Position numbers and translations under genes: made by a program. From positions 930,001 through 994,000 of the forward strand of contig NZ_CP041151.1 in assembly GCF_006494715.1 (NCBI RefSeq): a stretch of DNA of 64,000 nucleotides, given 5' to 3'. Positions 27,191 to 38,348 of this stretch are shown here, piece after piece; the stretch's first letter is position 1, and each line of letters begins with the position of its first letter. The notes under the pieces are model-generated. The model searched no databases. It saw nothing but the letters and a program-made list of their open reading frames with translations, and was not told the DNA's origin. Source of the stretch: Shewanella sp. SNU WT4 (GTDB lineage Bacteria; Pseudomonadota; Gammaproteobacteria; Enterobacterales; Shewanellaceae).

Positions 27191-28759
27191 TTATAAACTT
27201 TTACGCTGATTGGACGGTGGGATCAACATAGCTTCTCGATATTTAGCTATGGTGCGCCGTGCAACGTTAATTCCCTGTTCTGCCAAAAGCTGAGCCATTT
27301 TACTGTCACTCAGTGGTTTCTTTTGGTTTTCTGCAGCGACTAGCTTCTTTATAAAAGCTCTAATTGCTGTAGAGGAGCATTCTCCGCCGTCATCCGTGCC
27401 TACATGGCTAGAGAAAAAGTACTTTAATTCAAAAATCCCCTTAGGGGTATGCATATATTTTTGAGTCGTCACCCGTGAAATCGTCGATTCATGCATTTCA
27501 ACGGCTTCAGCTATGTCATTAAGAACCATAGGTTTCATCGCTTCTTCACCAAACTCAAAGAAACCTTGCTGGAACTCAACTATGCAAGTCGCCACCTTTA
27601 GAAGCGTATCATTGCGACTCTCTAAACTTTTAATAAACCATTTGGCTTCTTGCAAGTGGCCGCGAATAAACTGACTATCGGCTTGATTGCGACTGCTGCG
27701 AGCCATGGCGGCATAATGCTGGTTTACATTCAGTTTAGGCATATTATCGGGATTGAGCTCTACAACCCAACGACCATTTTTTTTGCTGACCGATACATCA
27801 GGGATCACGTATTCATCGCTATTTGGCGTAATTAACGAGCCGGGGCGCGGATTTAAGGTCTGGATCAGTTGCAGCGCATATTTGACATCATCTTCTTTGA
27901 GCCGAGTTTTTCGCATTAATAAACGAAAATCTTTGGCGGCTAAGACATCCAAATGTTCATCAATCAGCAGTCTAGCTTCCGCTAAATATGGTGTGTTTTC
28001 ATTAAAATGCGACAGCTGAATAAGTAAACATTCGCGCAAATCTCGGGCGCCGACACCTATGGGATCAAAATGCTGAATCCGTTTAAGCACAGCTTCCACT
28101 TCATCAAGCTCTATATCGTCATCATCACTAATGGCATCCAGAATTTCAGCAGTCGATAAGGTGAGATAACCGCGTTCATCAATCGCTTCAATAATAGTGG
28201 TAGCAATGGCGCGATCGGTATCGCTAAACGGAGTCAGATTCTTTTGCCATTCTAAATGCTCATACAAGCCTTCGCAGGTTTCACCTTGAAACGGCATGTC
28301 ATCATCGCGCAGATTAGCAGAGCCTGTGTTACTAGTTGCGGTAAACACTTCATCCCAACTGCTATCAAAAGGCAGCTCTTCTGGCATAGTTTCTTGGGTG
28401 AGGGCATCACTAGTATCGACACTTGAACTATCGCGCTCCATATCGACTTCATAGGAGTCAGCTTCAACGGCATCAGCTTCATAACTCATGTCGCTGCTGT
28501 CTGCTGTATTGTTGTCATTGGTTTCTAGTTCTTTGTCCTGATTCTTAACGTGAGTGACATCGAACTCGTTGCCTTCCGTCGCGGCTTGGATGGGATCATA
28601 TTGCTCTTCATCCAATTCTAATAGCGGATTAGACTCCAGGGCTTGCTGGATTTCCTGCTGTAGTTCCATGGATGATAATTGCAGCAGACGAATGGCCTGC
28701 TGCAATTGCGGAGTCATGGTAAGTTGCTGACCCAGTCTAAGCTGGAGTGACGCTTTCAT
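27191..28759 (-). CDS. rpoN: RNA polymerase sigma-54 factor RpoN
   Basis: A 522-residue sigma-54. Region I ([20 protein letters not shown]) binds enhancer-binding ATPases. Region II is acidic and long here (~50-150, many D/E). The core-binding domain and helix-turn-helix follow ([18 protein letters not shown]), and the RpoN box [10 protein letters not shown] near the C terminus reads the -24 element. It directs nitrogen, flagellar and other regulons. It lies about 105 bases after lptB in the same direction, with hpf-ptsN-rapZ-npr following. Confidence 0.96.
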   Translation of the reverse strand: MKASLQLRLGQQLTMTPQLQQAIRLLQLSSMELQQEIQQALESNPLLELDEEQYDPIQAATEGNEFDVTHVKNQDKELETNDNNTADSSDMSYEADAVEADSYEVDMERDSSSVDTSDALTQETMPEELPFDSSWDEVFTATSNTGSANLRDDDMPFQGETCEGLYEHLEWQKNLTPFSDTDRAIATTIIEAIDERGYLTLSTAEILDAISDDDDIELDEVEAVLKRIQHFDPIGVGARDLRECLLIQLSHFNENTPYLAEARLLIDEHLDVLAAKDFRLLMRKTRLKEDDVKYALQLIQTLNPRPGSLITPNSDEYVIPDVSVSKKNGRWVVELNPDNMPKLNVNQHYAAMARSSRNQADSQFIRGHLQEAKWFIKSLESRNDTLLKVATCIVEFQQGFFEFGEEAMKPMVLNDIAEAVEMHESTISRVTTQKYMHTPKGIFELKYFFSSHVGTDDGGECSSTAIRAFIKKLVAAENQKKPLSDSKMAQLLAEQGINVARRTIAKYREAMLIPPSNQRKSL

Positions 28760-28864
28760 AATTACCGCTATCCCTACTTATGAGAGTTGTGATGGAAAAC
28801 ACTGAATAATAAGCGTATATCACAAAGTAAAAGACGACCTTACTGATCGCCTTGTTAACGTTAA

Positions 28865-29596
28865 CTATAGCCTGAATTGTTCACCTAAGTACACTGCGCG
28901 CACTTGTTGGTTATCTAATATTTCAGCGGGAGTACCTTCTGCAATCAATTCGCCATGGCTAACGATATAGGCATGCTCACAGACGTCTAAGGTTTCACGG
29001 ACGTTATGATCTGTGATTAACACCCCAAGCCCGCGGCTTTTGAGTTGTTCGATGATCTTTTTAATGTCGATCACTGAAATGGGGTCAACCCCTGCAAATG
29101 GCTCATCAAGTAGAATAAACTTAGGATTAGCCGCTAATGCTCTGGCAATTTCAACTCGGCGCCGTTCACCGCCTGATAACGACATGCCTTGCGAGTCGCG
29201 AATATGGGTAATATGAAACTCTTCCAGTAAATGCTCTAGCTGCGCTTCACGCTCATCGCTATTGAGCTCTTTACGAGTTTGCAGCACCGCCATAATATTT
29301 TGATAGACGGTTAGTTTTCTAAAAATGCTGGCTTCTTGCGGCAAGTAACCTATGCCTTTACGTGCTCGTAAATGCATAGGATCTTGCGTCAAATCTTCAT
29401 CATTAATGAAAATATGGCCTTTATCGCTTTTTACCAGCCCGACCACCATATAAAAGGTGGTGGTTTTGCCAGCACCGTTAGGACCTAACAAGCCGACAAT
29501 TTGGCCTGTCTTAACGGTTAAACTCACATCCTTAACTACCTGTCGGCTTTTATAACTTTTGGCGAGATGCTCAGCCCTAAGAGTCAAGCTTGTCAT
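28865..29596 (-). CDS. lptB: LPS export ABC transporter ATPase LptB
   Basis: A 243-residue ABC ATPase. It has Walker A GPNGAGKT (~38-45), signature [15 protein letters not shown], Walker B FILLDEP and the switch His in ITDHNV. It powers LptFG, which extracts LPS from the inner membrane and passes it to LptC-LptA. Its ATG abuts the stop of lptA by one base. Confidence 0.96.
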   Translation of the reverse strand: MTSLTLRAEHLAKSYKSRQVVKDVSLTVKTGQIVGLLGPNGAGKTTTFYMVVGLVKSDKGHIFINDEDLTQDPMHLRARKGIGYLPQEASIFRKLTVYQNIMAVLQTRKELNSDEREAQLEHLLEEFHITHIRDSQGMSLSGGERRRVEIARALAANPKFILLDEPFAGVDPISVIDIKKIIEQLKSRGLGVLITDHNVRETLDVCEHAYIVSHGELIAEGTPAEILDNQQVRAVYLGEQFRL

Positions 29597-30180
29597 TATT
29601 GAGATTGCCCCTCGTTATTCTTTGAGTCGACCGACTGGCTAGTTTTCAGTAGTTTAAACTTGCCATCGTCTTTGCTTGGCAAGTCATCTCTAAAGCTTTC
29701 TGGTTTGATGATAGTAATGACGCGCTCGTCTTTTTGCTTGTCACCTTCAGCCATTAATTGTTGTTTTTCAATGTTATAAACGATTTTTTCGGCACTAACC
29801 TTACTGCCCGCTTGCTCAATGGTCGCATTGCCAATTAAGGTCATAATGCGCTTACTCATGTTGTACTGAATTTCATTGGCGCTAGCGGTCGCGCGCAGGT
29901 TATTTTCAAGAATTTGCGAGTAAGTGGCTGGCGTGCCGTGCGCTACTAATACTGTCATGCCATCTTGATTGCTGCTGGCGTTCAATTCTTTGGCATTGAT
30001 TTTAATGCTGCCTTGAGTCACTACCACGGGACCATAATAGATGACTTGCTTATTCTTGATGTCGGCAAACTGACGCGCGGCATCAATTTTCACTTCTTGA
30101 TTCAGTGAATCATTGATAGCCATAGCGCTAAAACTTAAGCCGCAAAAAATAAGGGTAGCGATTGATTTACTTAGGTTCAT
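29596..30180 (-). CDS. lptA: LPS transport periplasmic protein LptA
   Basis: A 194-residue protein with a signal peptide ([21 protein letters not shown]) and an OstA/LptA beta-jellyroll ([20 protein letters not shown], then [13 protein letters not shown] and [18 protein letters not shown]). It forms the periplasmic bridge carrying LPS from LptC to LptD. It overlaps lptC by 14 bases and lptB by one base. The charged C-terminal tail ([20 protein letters not shown]) is somewhat long. Confidence 0.94.
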   Translation of the reverse strand: MNLSKSIATLIFCGLSFSAMAINDSLNQEVKIDAARQFADIKNKQVIYYGPVVVTQGSIKINAKELNASSNQDGMTVLVAHGTPATYSQILENNLRATASANEIQYNMSKRIMTLIGNATIEQAGSKVSAEKIVYNIEKQQLMAEGDKQKDERVITIIKPESFRDDLPSKDDGKFKLLKTSQSVDSKNNEGQSQ

Positions 30181-30727
30181 ATGTTCCTTCTATCTGGCTT
30201 TTAAGCTCAATAGTTTGGGTATTTAAGTCAGCGTAGAGGCCTTTGCCTTTTACAGTGAAGCCTGTGCCTTGAATAGCTATGTCTCTATCTGAGGTCATAA
30301 TCATAGTATTCAGGTTTAGCTCCAAATAGCTGGTTGTCAGCGTTTGAATGGGTTCATTAGGAGCAAGAGCTTCAATAATAACATCATTCTCTAATGTTAC
30401 TTTACCCGTAAGTTTATCTAGGCTGCCTTGTTTGGCATGCAATTGCCATTGGTCATCACTATTTTCTGGGTACAACTGATACACAGGCTCAGTAAAAAAC
30501 GTAGTCTGAGTCTGATTAAAGTGTTCCATATGCAGCGCGCTTACGCGACTGCTCACAGTACCATCTGGGTTAAATTCGACACTTTTAAGATTGTCGGCCA
30601 CAAAATCGGGTTGCTCTTGCGTTTGCGATGTATGTAATTCTTGAGCCGATTTTTTAACTTGAACTTGCCAATACAGGATTAACGCCGCGCTAAAGAATAA
30701 GACTATGGCCAGAGTGACCCGATTCAT
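30167..30727 (-). CDS. lptC: LPS export protein LptC
   Basis: A 186-residue bitopic protein. One N-terminal membrane helix (TLAIVLFFSAALILYWQV) is followed by a periplasmic LptA-like jellyroll with FNPDGTVSSRVSALHMEHF. It takes LPS from LptBFG and hands it to LptA. It overlaps kdsC by four bases (ATGA). Confidence 0.94.
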   Translation of the reverse strand: MNRVTLAIVLFFSAALILYWQVQVKKSAQELHTSQTQEQPDFVADNLKSVEFNPDGTVSSRVSALHMEHFNQTQTTFFTEPVYQLYPENSDDQWQLHAKQGSLDKLTGKVTLENDVIIEALAPNEPIQTLTTSYLELNLNTMIMTSDRDIAIQGTGFTVKGKGLYADLNTQTIELKSQIEGTYEPK

Positions 30728-31272
30728 ACGCTCATCCCATGGGATAAATGAAATTTATCTTGGCTGAGTAACAATAAATCTGTGAGTTCTCGCACTGCGC
30801 CATGGCCACCATTAATGTGAGTCACCCAATCGGCTTGCTGCTTAACAAACGGATGACCATCGGCAACACATACCGACAAACCTACGTGCTGCATCACAGG
30901 TAAATCAACAACATCATCGCCAATATAAGCCACTTGGCTTGGATTTAAGGCTAATTTAGCTAAGAGTTCAGTAAAGGGCTGCTGTTTATCATCAACGCCT
31001 TGATAGATGTGTTCAATTCCTAAGGCAGACATGCGCTGCGCGACTAGGTTGGATTTTCTGCCGGTAATGATAGCGACTTGAATGCCAACAGATAATAGTG
31101 ATTTGATGCCAAAGCCATCGCGAGTATGAAAGGCTTTTAACTCTTCGCCTTGATTGCCAAGATAAATACGGCCATCAGAAAATACACCATCGACATCACA
31201 AATGAGTAATTTGACCGCACTAGCTTTATCCCAAATCGCTTGGGCGACTGGGCCATAAAATGTTTCTTGCAT
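30724..31272 (-). CDS. kdsC: 3-deoxy-D-manno-octulosonate 8-phosphate phosphatase KdsC
   Basis: A 182-residue HAD phosphatase. Motif I is DVDGVFSDG (~25-33), motif II is ITGRKS and motif III is GDDVVDLPVM. It converts Kdo-8-phosphate to Kdo for the LPS inner core. It lies three bases after kdsD and overlaps lptC, keeping the kdsD-kdsC-lptC-lptA-lptB order. Confidence 0.95.
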   Translation of the reverse strand: MQETFYGPVAQAIWDKASAVKLLICDVDGVFSDGRIYLGNQGEELKAFHTRDGFGIKSLLSVGIQVAIITGRKSNLVAQRMSALGIEHIYQGVDDKQQPFTELLAKLALNPSQVAYIGDDVVDLPVMQHVGLSVCVADGHPFVKQQADWVTHINGGHGAVRELTDLLLLSQDKFHLSHGMSV

Positions 31273-31275
31273 CAG

Positions 31276-32253
31276 TTAGATTACTCCAGCTTTTACCAAA
31301 TCGAGCATGTTTAACGCCCCAATGGCGTGCTGCTGTTCATCAACGACTATCAAGCCATTGATATTGCGGGTATCCATAATTTTTAATGCGCCGGCCGCTA
31401 AAATATCCGCGGCGACGGTAACGCAATTTTTCGTCATCACTTGACCAATCTCAGTATGACGTAAATCTATGTTGGCATCTATGATCCGGCGTAAGTCACC
31501 GTCAGTAAAAATGCCTAATAACTTATGATTGTCATCTACCACAGCTGTCATGCCAAGGCCTTTGTTGCTGATCTCATACAAGCTTTCAGTGATCTTGGCG
31601 TTTGGCGATACCAGTGGTAACTCATCGCCTGCATGCATAATGTCAGCTACTTTGAGTAGTAACTTGCGCCCTAAGCTGCCACCAGGATGCGACAGCGCAA
31701 AATCATCGCGGGTAAAGCGCTTAGCTTGCAGTAAGGCAACTGCTAAAGCATCCCCCATGACTAACGTGGCGGTAGTGCTTGAGGTCGGTGCTAGGCCTAA
31801 TGGGCAAGCCTCTTCAGGCACCTGAATACATAAATGGACATTGCTAAGCTTGGCCATAGTGGATTCAGGTTTACCGGTAATAGTAATGACTTCTATACCA
31901 AAGCGCTTGATAACCGGCATTAATGTCAAGATTTCAGAGGCTTCGCCTGAATTTGAAATCGCAATAATCACATCTTGCTCGGCTATCATGCCTAAGTCGC
32001 CATGACTGGCTTCGCCTGGATGAACAAAAAAGGCAGCAGTGCCTGTGCTGGCTAAGGTCGAGGCAATTTTATTACCAATATGCCCAGACTTACCCATGCC
32101 CATGATGATGACTTTACCTTTGCAGTTGAGCAGCATAGTGCAAGCTGCGGCAAATTCAGGTGAGTCAACATATTGATAAAGATTGTCTAGTGCAGATTTT
32201 TCAATATCTACGACCTTGCGGCCCCACTGGCGCCATTGATGTTCATCTGTCAT
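31276..32253 (-). CDS. kdsD: Arabinose-5-phosphate isomerase KdsD
   Basis: A 325-residue enzyme with an N-terminal SIS domain (~35-180, GKSGHIGNKIASTLASTGT and LGLAPTSSTTATLVMGDALA) and two C-terminal CBS domains (~205-325, ending GALNMLDLVKAGVI). It turns ribulose-5-phosphate into arabinose-5-phosphate, the first step of Kdo synthesis. It heads the minus-strand Kdo/Lpt run, 35 bases after the calcium/sodium antiporter gene. Confidence 0.95.
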   Translation of the reverse strand: MTDEHQWRQWGRKVVDIEKSALDNLYQYVDSPEFAAACTMLLNCKGKVIIMGMGKSGHIGNKIASTLASTGTAAFFVHPGEASHGDLGMIAEQDVIIAISNSGEASEILTLMPVIKRFGIEVITITGKPESTMAKLSNVHLCIQVPEEACPLGLAPTSSTTATLVMGDALAVALLQAKRFTRDDFALSHPGGSLGRKLLLKVADIMHAGDELPLVSPNAKITESLYEISNKGLGMTAVVDDNHKLLGIFTDGDLRRIIDANIDLRHTEIGQVMTKNCVTVAADILAAGALKIMDTRNINGLIVVDEQQHAIGALNMLDLVKAGVI

Positions 32254-32288
32254 AACGGTTTCTCTGAGTCCTTGCCCTAAGCGGGAAA

Positions 32289-33251
32289 TTAATTAGACCA
32301 TAATACCAAAGCTTGGTAGCCAACGAATGAGGCTAATAACAGCGCGCCGTGCCATGGTAATAGTTGCTGGCGTTTACCGCTCAGTAATACCAAGATGGCT
32401 AAGGCGCTGCTGCTGGCGAGTACCATGTAAATATCACGGCTACTGGCCATGGCATCAACGCTGCCTGGGGCCAATAAGCCTGGAATGGCCAATACGGCTA
32501 AAATGTTGAATAAATTTGAACCGACGATATTGCCTATGGCTAAGTCATCTTCTTTCTTTAATACACCTGCAACACAGGCCGCCAGTTCAGGCAGGCTAGT
32601 ACCGACCGCGATTATGGTCAGTCCAATCACTAAATCAGACATGCCAAAGGCTTGAGCTATACCTACGGCGCCATCGACCATCCAGTCTGCTGACAGAGGT
32701 AACAGTATGATGCCAAGGATTATCCAAAATACTGCCATCTTGGTTGATACCCCTGTTGGGATATCATCATTGTCATCTTCATCTGTGGCATCACTTGGGC
32801 GGCTTTTAATGCCTTGCCAAATCAAATAGCCCATTAGAACCACAAAGAGTCCAAGTAAAATCGCGCCATCTACGCGTGATAATTCACCATCATACAGTAA
32901 ATAGCCGGCCAGCACTGTGGCGGCTAGCATCATAGGAATTTCGCGTTTCATGGTTTGGCTGCTAACAGCAATCGCCCCAAGCAGCGCGGTAATCCCTAAA
33001 ATCAGGGTGATGTTGGCGACGTTAGAGCCAAGTACATTACCTATGGCGGTATTGCTCATACCATTGAGTGAAGCCGTGACTGACACAAACATTTCTGGCG
33101 CCGAGCTGCCCATGGCGACAATGGTGAGACCAATGAGCATAGGTGGCAGGCCTAAATTACGGGCAAAGGCGGCAGCGCCATAAACAAACTTGTCCGCGCT
33201 CCATACTAATAACGCGAGTCCAGCGGCCAAGAGCAAAATATTAAACAGCAT
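32289..33251 (-). CDS. yrbG: Calcium/sodium antiporter (YrbG family)
   Basis: A 320-residue cation/Ca2+ exchanger with about ten membrane helices in two inverted repeats. Each repeat carries the ion-binding motif: AMGSSAPEMFVSVTASLNG with GNVLGSNVANITLILG, and AVGTSLPELAACVAGVL with GNIVGSNLFNILAVLA. A cytoplasmic acidic loop (ATDEDDNDDIPTG) separates the halves. The frame allows a start at 33287, but MLFNILLLAAGLALL at 33251 matches the family start better; neither has a strong ribosome site. It is divergent from mlaF, as in many relatives. Confidence 0.92.
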   Translation of the reverse strand: MLFNILLLAAGLALLVWSADKFVYGAAAFARNLGLPPMLIGLTIVAMGSSAPEMFVSVTASLNGMSNTAIGNVLGSNVANITLILGITALLGAIAVSSQTMKREIPMMLAATVLAGYLLYDGELSRVDGAILLGLFVVLMGYLIWQGIKSRPSDATDEDDNDDIPTGVSTKMAVFWIILGIILLPLSADWMVDGAVGIAQAFGMSDLVIGLTIIAVGTSLPELAACVAGVLKKEDDLAIGNIVGSNLFNILAVLAIPGLLAPGSVDAMASSRDIYMVLASSSALAILVLLSGKRQQLLPWHGALLLASFVGYQALVLWSN

Positions 33252-33528
33252 TCTTAAAATAATGAATATTGGGATTATGGGGCGCATTTTCGCTGGATTT
33301 GAGTCAAATTAAAAGTGCTGAGGTAACAGAGTCGTGACTTGGTTGTGCTTAAGCTGTCATTTACGTACAATTTGCCTTCTGTTTCTGTGGCTCTTGAGGC
33401 AAAATCTCGACCTTTGACCTGAGGCACTGTGTGTCATCCAGTCAGTCCTTAGCATTGGCATAGACGTGAGCGGCGTTAATTGATAGCCCTCTAAGAACCA
33501 TGGATTTTGATTTACGATAGGATGCAAA

Positions 33529-34341
33529 ATGCCTGAGCTATCAACAGCCTTAGTGGAAGTGAAACGCCTGAATTTCAGTCGTGGTAATCGTCCTATTTTC
33601 AAAGATTTAAATTTAACTATTCCCAGAGGCAAGGTCACAGCGATCATGGGGCCGAGTGGCATAGGGAAAACTACCTTATTAAAACTCATTGCTGGTCAAT
33701 TAACGCCAGACAGCGGTGAAGTCTTATTTGATGGCCACAATGTTCATCAATTATCGCGAGATGACTTATATCAGCTGCGTCGGCGCATGAGCATGCTCTT
33801 TCAAAGTGGCGCCTTATTTACCGATATTAATGTGTTTGATAACGTGGCGTTTGGCTTACGCGAGCATTCGGGTCTGCCAAGCACCATTATCGAGCGCATA
33901 GTATTAATGAAGCTTGAAGCGGTTGGTTTGCGCGGCGCGGCGCAATTATTCCCGAACGAATTATCTGGCGGTATGCAAAGACGCGCCGCCTTAGCGAGAG
34001 CCATCGCCATGGAGCCAGAAATGGTGCTCTATGATGAGCCTTTTGCTGGCCAGGACCCGATTTCTATGGGAGTAGTGGTTAAATTAATCGGTGATTTATC
34101 CAGCGCCCTTAATCTAACCTCGGTGGTGGTGAGTCACGATGTCGATGAAGTGATGTCGATTGCCGATTATGTGTATGTCATCGCGGATAAAACCATTATT
34201 GCGCAAGGCACGCCGCAAGAGCTTAGGGTATCAACGGATGCTAAATTGCAGCAGTTTTTATGTGGCAAGCCCGACGGCCCAGTGCCATTTCATTTTCCTG
34301 CCAAGGATTATATTCAGGAGTTAACCAATGGCCGTGCTTGA
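33529..34341 (+). CDS. mlaF: Phospholipid transport ATPase MlaF
   Basis: A 270-residue ABC ATPase of the Mla system, which moves phospholipids between the membranes to keep outer-membrane lipid asymmetry. Walker A GPSGIGKT (~43-50), signature [15 protein letters not shown], Walker B MVLYDEPF and switch VVSHDV are present. It overlaps mlaE by 14 bases. The start has AGGATGC-type spacing before ATG 33529. Confidence 0.95.
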   Translation: MPELSTALVEVKRLNFSRGNRPIFKDLNLTIPRGKVTAIMGPSGIGKTTLLKLIAGQLTPDSGEVLFDGHNVHQLSRDDLYQLRRRMSMLFQSGALFTDINVFDNVAFGLREHSGLPSTIIERIVLMKLEAVGLRGAAQLFPNELSGGMQRRAALARAIAMEPEMVLYDEPFAGQDPISMGVVVKLIGDLSSALNLTSVVVSHDVDEVMSIADYVYVIADKTIIAQGTPQELRVSTDAKLQQFLCGKPDGPVPFHFPAKDYIQELTNGRA

Positions 34342-35113
34342 TTCAATTGCGACACTTGGGCGCTATGGCATCAATCAGGTGGCAGGCTTTGGCCGAGCTG
34401 GCTTGATGCTGTGGGGCGCCATTGCCCATTGGCCGCGAGTAAACAAAGGCTTGCCACTACTGATTAAGCAAATCTACGTAGTTGGCGTGCAATCTATGCT
34501 GATTGTCTTAGTATCAGGCCTGTTTATCGGCATGGTATTAGCGCTGCAAGGTTATACAGTGCTGGCGGATTTCGGTACTGAAGAAAGCTTAGGCCCTATG
34601 GTGGCGTTAAGTTTGTTGCGAGAACTTGGGCCTGTGGTCACAGCTTTGCTGTTTGCGGGGCGCGCAGGCTCAGCATTAACCGCTGAAATCGGTTTGATGA
34701 AAAGTACTGAGCAGCTATCAAGTTTAGAGATGATGGCTGTTGATCCACTGCGGCAAGTGATAGCACCAAGATTTTGGGCTGGGGTCATTAGCATGCCATT
34801 ACTGGCATTAATGTTTACTGCCGTGGGTATTTTTGGTGGCCATTTAGTCGGGGTTGAATGGAAAGGCATTGATGAAGGTGCGTTTTGGTCTATTTTGCAG
34901 GCATCGGTTGAATGGCGCCAAGACATAGTCAATTGCATCATCAAAAGCGTAGTGTTTGCCGTGGTCGTAACTTGGATAGCCCTGTACCGTGGTTACCATG
35001 TGAAGCCTAATCCAGAAGGCATTAGCCAAGCGACCACCAAAACTGTGGTGCAATCCAGCTTAGCGGTTTTAGCGTTAGATTTTTTACTAACAGCAATGAT
35101 GTTTGCACGTTAA
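34328..35113 (+). CDS. mlaE: Phospholipid transport permease MlaE
   Basis: A 261-residue permease with about five membrane segments and the conserved MlaE core ([24 protein letters not shown], then [16 protein letters not shown]). It forms the inner-membrane channel with MlaF, MlaD and MlaB. It overlaps mlaF; mlaD follows after 22 bases. Confidence 0.95.
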   Translation: MAVLDSIATLGRYGINQVAGFGRAGLMLWGAIAHWPRVNKGLPLLIKQIYVVGVQSMLIVLVSGLFIGMVLALQGYTVLADFGTEESLGPMVALSLLRELGPVVTALLFAGRAGSALTAEIGLMKSTEQLSSLEMMAVDPLRQVIAPRFWAGVISMPLLALMFTAVGIFGGHLVGVEWKGIDEGAFWSILQASVEWRQDIVNCIIKSVVFAVVVTWIALYRGYHVKPNPEGISQATTKTVVQSSLAVLALDFLLTAMMFAR

Positions 35114-35135
35114 TAGTCACAATGGGAAATGACCA

Positions 35136-35603
35136 ATGTTAACTCGAAAGATTGAAATTCTAGTGGGACTGTTTTTATTAGCAGGACTGGCAGCATTATT
35201 GGTGTTGGTGTTTAAAGTGGCCAATGTCGATTTAAACAATGGTGAAAATAGCTATAGCTTGGAAGCGCGATTTACCAACATAGGTGGCTTAAAAGTGCGC
35301 TCACCCGTAAAAGTCGGCGGCGTTGTGGTTGGGCGAGTGACGGCCATCACCTTAGATGCTGAGCGTCTTGAGCCGATAGTGACGATTAAAATTGATAATA
35401 AATATAATCAATTTCCAGACACTAGCAGCGTCGCGATTTTAACCTCAGGCTTGCTCGGTGAGCAGTTCCTCGGCTTGACGCCAGGCTTTGTTGATAGTGA
35501 CGTGAGCATGTTGGCAAACGGCGATCGTATCGATGATACCCGCGGTGCATTAGTGCTTGAAGATTTGATTGGTCAATTTCTTTACAGTAAGTCAGATAAA
35601 TAA
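35136..35603 (+). CDS. mlaD: Phospholipid-binding MCE protein MlaD
   Basis: A 155-residue protein with one N-terminal membrane helix (EILVGLFLLAGLAALLVLVF) and a single MCE domain (~40-120, YSLEARFTNIGGLKVRSPVKVGG, cut here only for length). Six copies form the periplasmic ring on top of MlaE. The C-terminal helix with LVLEDLIGQFLY is intact. Confidence 0.95.
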   Translation: MLTRKIEILVGLFLLAGLAALLVLVFKVANVDLNNGENSYSLEARFTNIGGLKVRSPVKVGGVVVGRVTAITLDAERLEPIVTIKIDNKYNQFPDTSSVAILTSGLLGEQFLGLTPGFVDSDVSMLANGDRIDDTRGALVLEDLIGQFLYSKSDK

Positions 35604-35616
35604 GGGAAGCTAAGCT

Positions 35617-36264
35617 ATGACTAAATTATTGCCATCGATTGCTGCGATGTTTTTTATGTTGGTGTCGTTAAGTGCAACAGCGGCGCCCGTTGATAATCAA
35701 AACCCCTACCTCTTGATTGAAGTAGTGGCGAATCAAACCTTTGACCGCTTTAAGCAAGAACAAGCCAAAATTGCGGCAGATCCTGAATATTTAAAGGTGA
35801 TAGTCACCGATGAACTTATGCCGTATGTGGATGCCAAATACGCAGCCTATAAAGTATTAGGTAAGTATTTACAGCAAACGACGCCTGAGCAAAGAGATGC
35901 CTTTGCTGATGCTTTTAAGCAGTATTTGATTGCCACCTACGCGCAGGCTTTCACTGAATACACCAATCAGGAAATTGCGTTTAGCCCAGCTAAAGATTTC
36001 AGCAAAGAGAAAATCGTCTCTGTGGACGTGGTTATTTTAGCGCCTGGCAGACCCAATATTACCGTGGCCTTTAAAATGCGCCGCCTTAAGAACAATGATT
36101 GGAAAGCCATCGACATGGTGGCAGAAGGCGTGAGCTTATTGGCCTCTAAAGAATCTGAGGTGGCAGGTATCATTAGCCGTGAAGGCATAGATGCTGTGAT
36201 TACTCAGTTAGGAACTTTGGCGGCTAAACCTATTACGCCTAAGTCAAATGCCAAAGGAAATTAA
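35617..36264 (+). CDS. mlaC: Phospholipid shuttle protein MlaC
   Basis: A 215-residue periplasmic protein with a signal peptide (MTKLLPSIAAMFFMLVSLSATAA, cleaved before APV) and the MlaC/Ttg2D fold: NPYLLIEVVANQTFDRFKQE, ELMPYVDAKYAAYKVLGKY and a basic region before KAIDMVAEGVSLL. It ferries phospholipid between MlaD and the outer-membrane MlaA complex. Confidence 0.94.
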   Translation: MTKLLPSIAAMFFMLVSLSATAAPVDNQNPYLLIEVVANQTFDRFKQEQAKIAADPEYLKVIVTDELMPYVDAKYAAYKVLGKYLQQTTPEQRDAFADAFKQYLIATYAQAFTEYTNQEIAFSPAKDFSKEKIVSVDVVILAPGRPNITVAFKMRRLKNNDWKAIDMVAEGVSLLASKESEVAGIISREGIDAVITQLGTLAAKPITPKSNAKGN

Positions 36265-36267
36265 GCC

Positions 36268-36564
36268 ATGAGTCTTGCTGTGAGTTTTGATGCTAAAGAT
36301 AGCGAGTGTTTTATTCGCGGTCGTCTCACGGAAAAAGATGTCATTGAGTTATGGCCTAAGCGCCATGACTTAGTTAGCAAGCAAACACTTAAGCTCAATT
36401 TATCTGAGCTTGAGTATAGTGACAGCGCTGGCATCGCCTTTTTAATCGAGCTATGGCAGCTAGGATTAGCGCACCAAAGTCAGCTGACTTTGGTTGCACC
36501 TTCGCCACAACTGAGTAAACTCCTCGGTCTGTATGATTTAGATTCACAATTTCCCTCGCAATAA
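36268..36564 (+). CDS. mlaB: STAS domain protein MlaB
   Basis: A 98-residue STAS-domain protein with the conserved loop YSDSAGIAFLIEL (~50-62), the region that contacts MlaF. It stabilises the MlaFEDB complex. It follows mlaC by three bases. Confidence 0.9.
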   Translation: MSLAVSFDAKDSECFIRGRLTEKDVIELWPKRHDLVSKQTLKLNLSELEYSDSAGIAFLIELWQLGLAHQSQLTLVAPSPQLSKLLGLYDLDSQFPSQ

Positions 36565-36600
36565 TCTTGAGTTTGCCGCGAGCCAGTTAAGGGTAATCAA

Positions 36601-36858
36601 ATGGATTGCAACGAAATCGAACAGCTGTTGTTATCACAACTTCAGCTTGAAGAAGTGCATGTCAGCACTGATGGTAGTCATTTTAAAGTGATAGCCGTAG
36701 GCGAATGCTTTGAAGGTATGAGCCGCATTAAGCAACAGCAAAGTATTTATGGTCCATTGATGGAAAGCATCACCAGTGGTCAATTACATGCATTAACTAT
36801 TAAAACTTTTACGCCGACCCAGTGGAAACGCGAAAAAATATTTAACTCGCCAGTGTAG
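36601..36858 (+). CDS. ibaG: BolA family protein IbaG
   Basis: An 85-residue BolA-like protein, 58% or so similar by eye to E. coli IbaG (EEVHVSTDGSHFKVIAVGE, SIYGPLMESI, KTFTPTQWKR). It works with monothiol glutaredoxins on iron-sulfur cluster handling. It is translated just before murA, its usual position, ten bases away. Confidence 0.92.
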   Translation: MDCNEIEQLLLSQLQLEEVHVSTDGSHFKVIAVGECFEGMSRIKQQQSIYGPLMESITSGQLHALTIKTFTPTQWKREKIFNSPV

Positions 36859-38145
<1,287 letters not shown>

Positions 38146-38165
38146 TAGCGCTTGGCAACACTCAT

Positions 38166-38192
38166 AAAAAACTCGGCTTGCCGAGTTTTTTT
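38166..38192 (+). terminator. Rho-independent terminator after murA
   Basis: AAAAAACTCGG and CCGAGTTTTTTT form a compact hairpin around CTTG with a T run, 21 bases after the murA stop. The A run makes it potentially bidirectional. Confidence 0.9.
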
Positions 38193-38348
38193 ATGGCTAA
38201 CGTTTAGGGGCTAACGCTTAGGCGTTTAAGGTAAGGTTAATCAGGGCAAGGTTTAGTCTGGCGCTTACGCGTTAGCTTAGTGCGGGTTAGCTTAGATGTT
38301 GCCAACCCGCGCTGCTTTTGGCTTATTTTGGCTGTTAGCGCTGAGTAC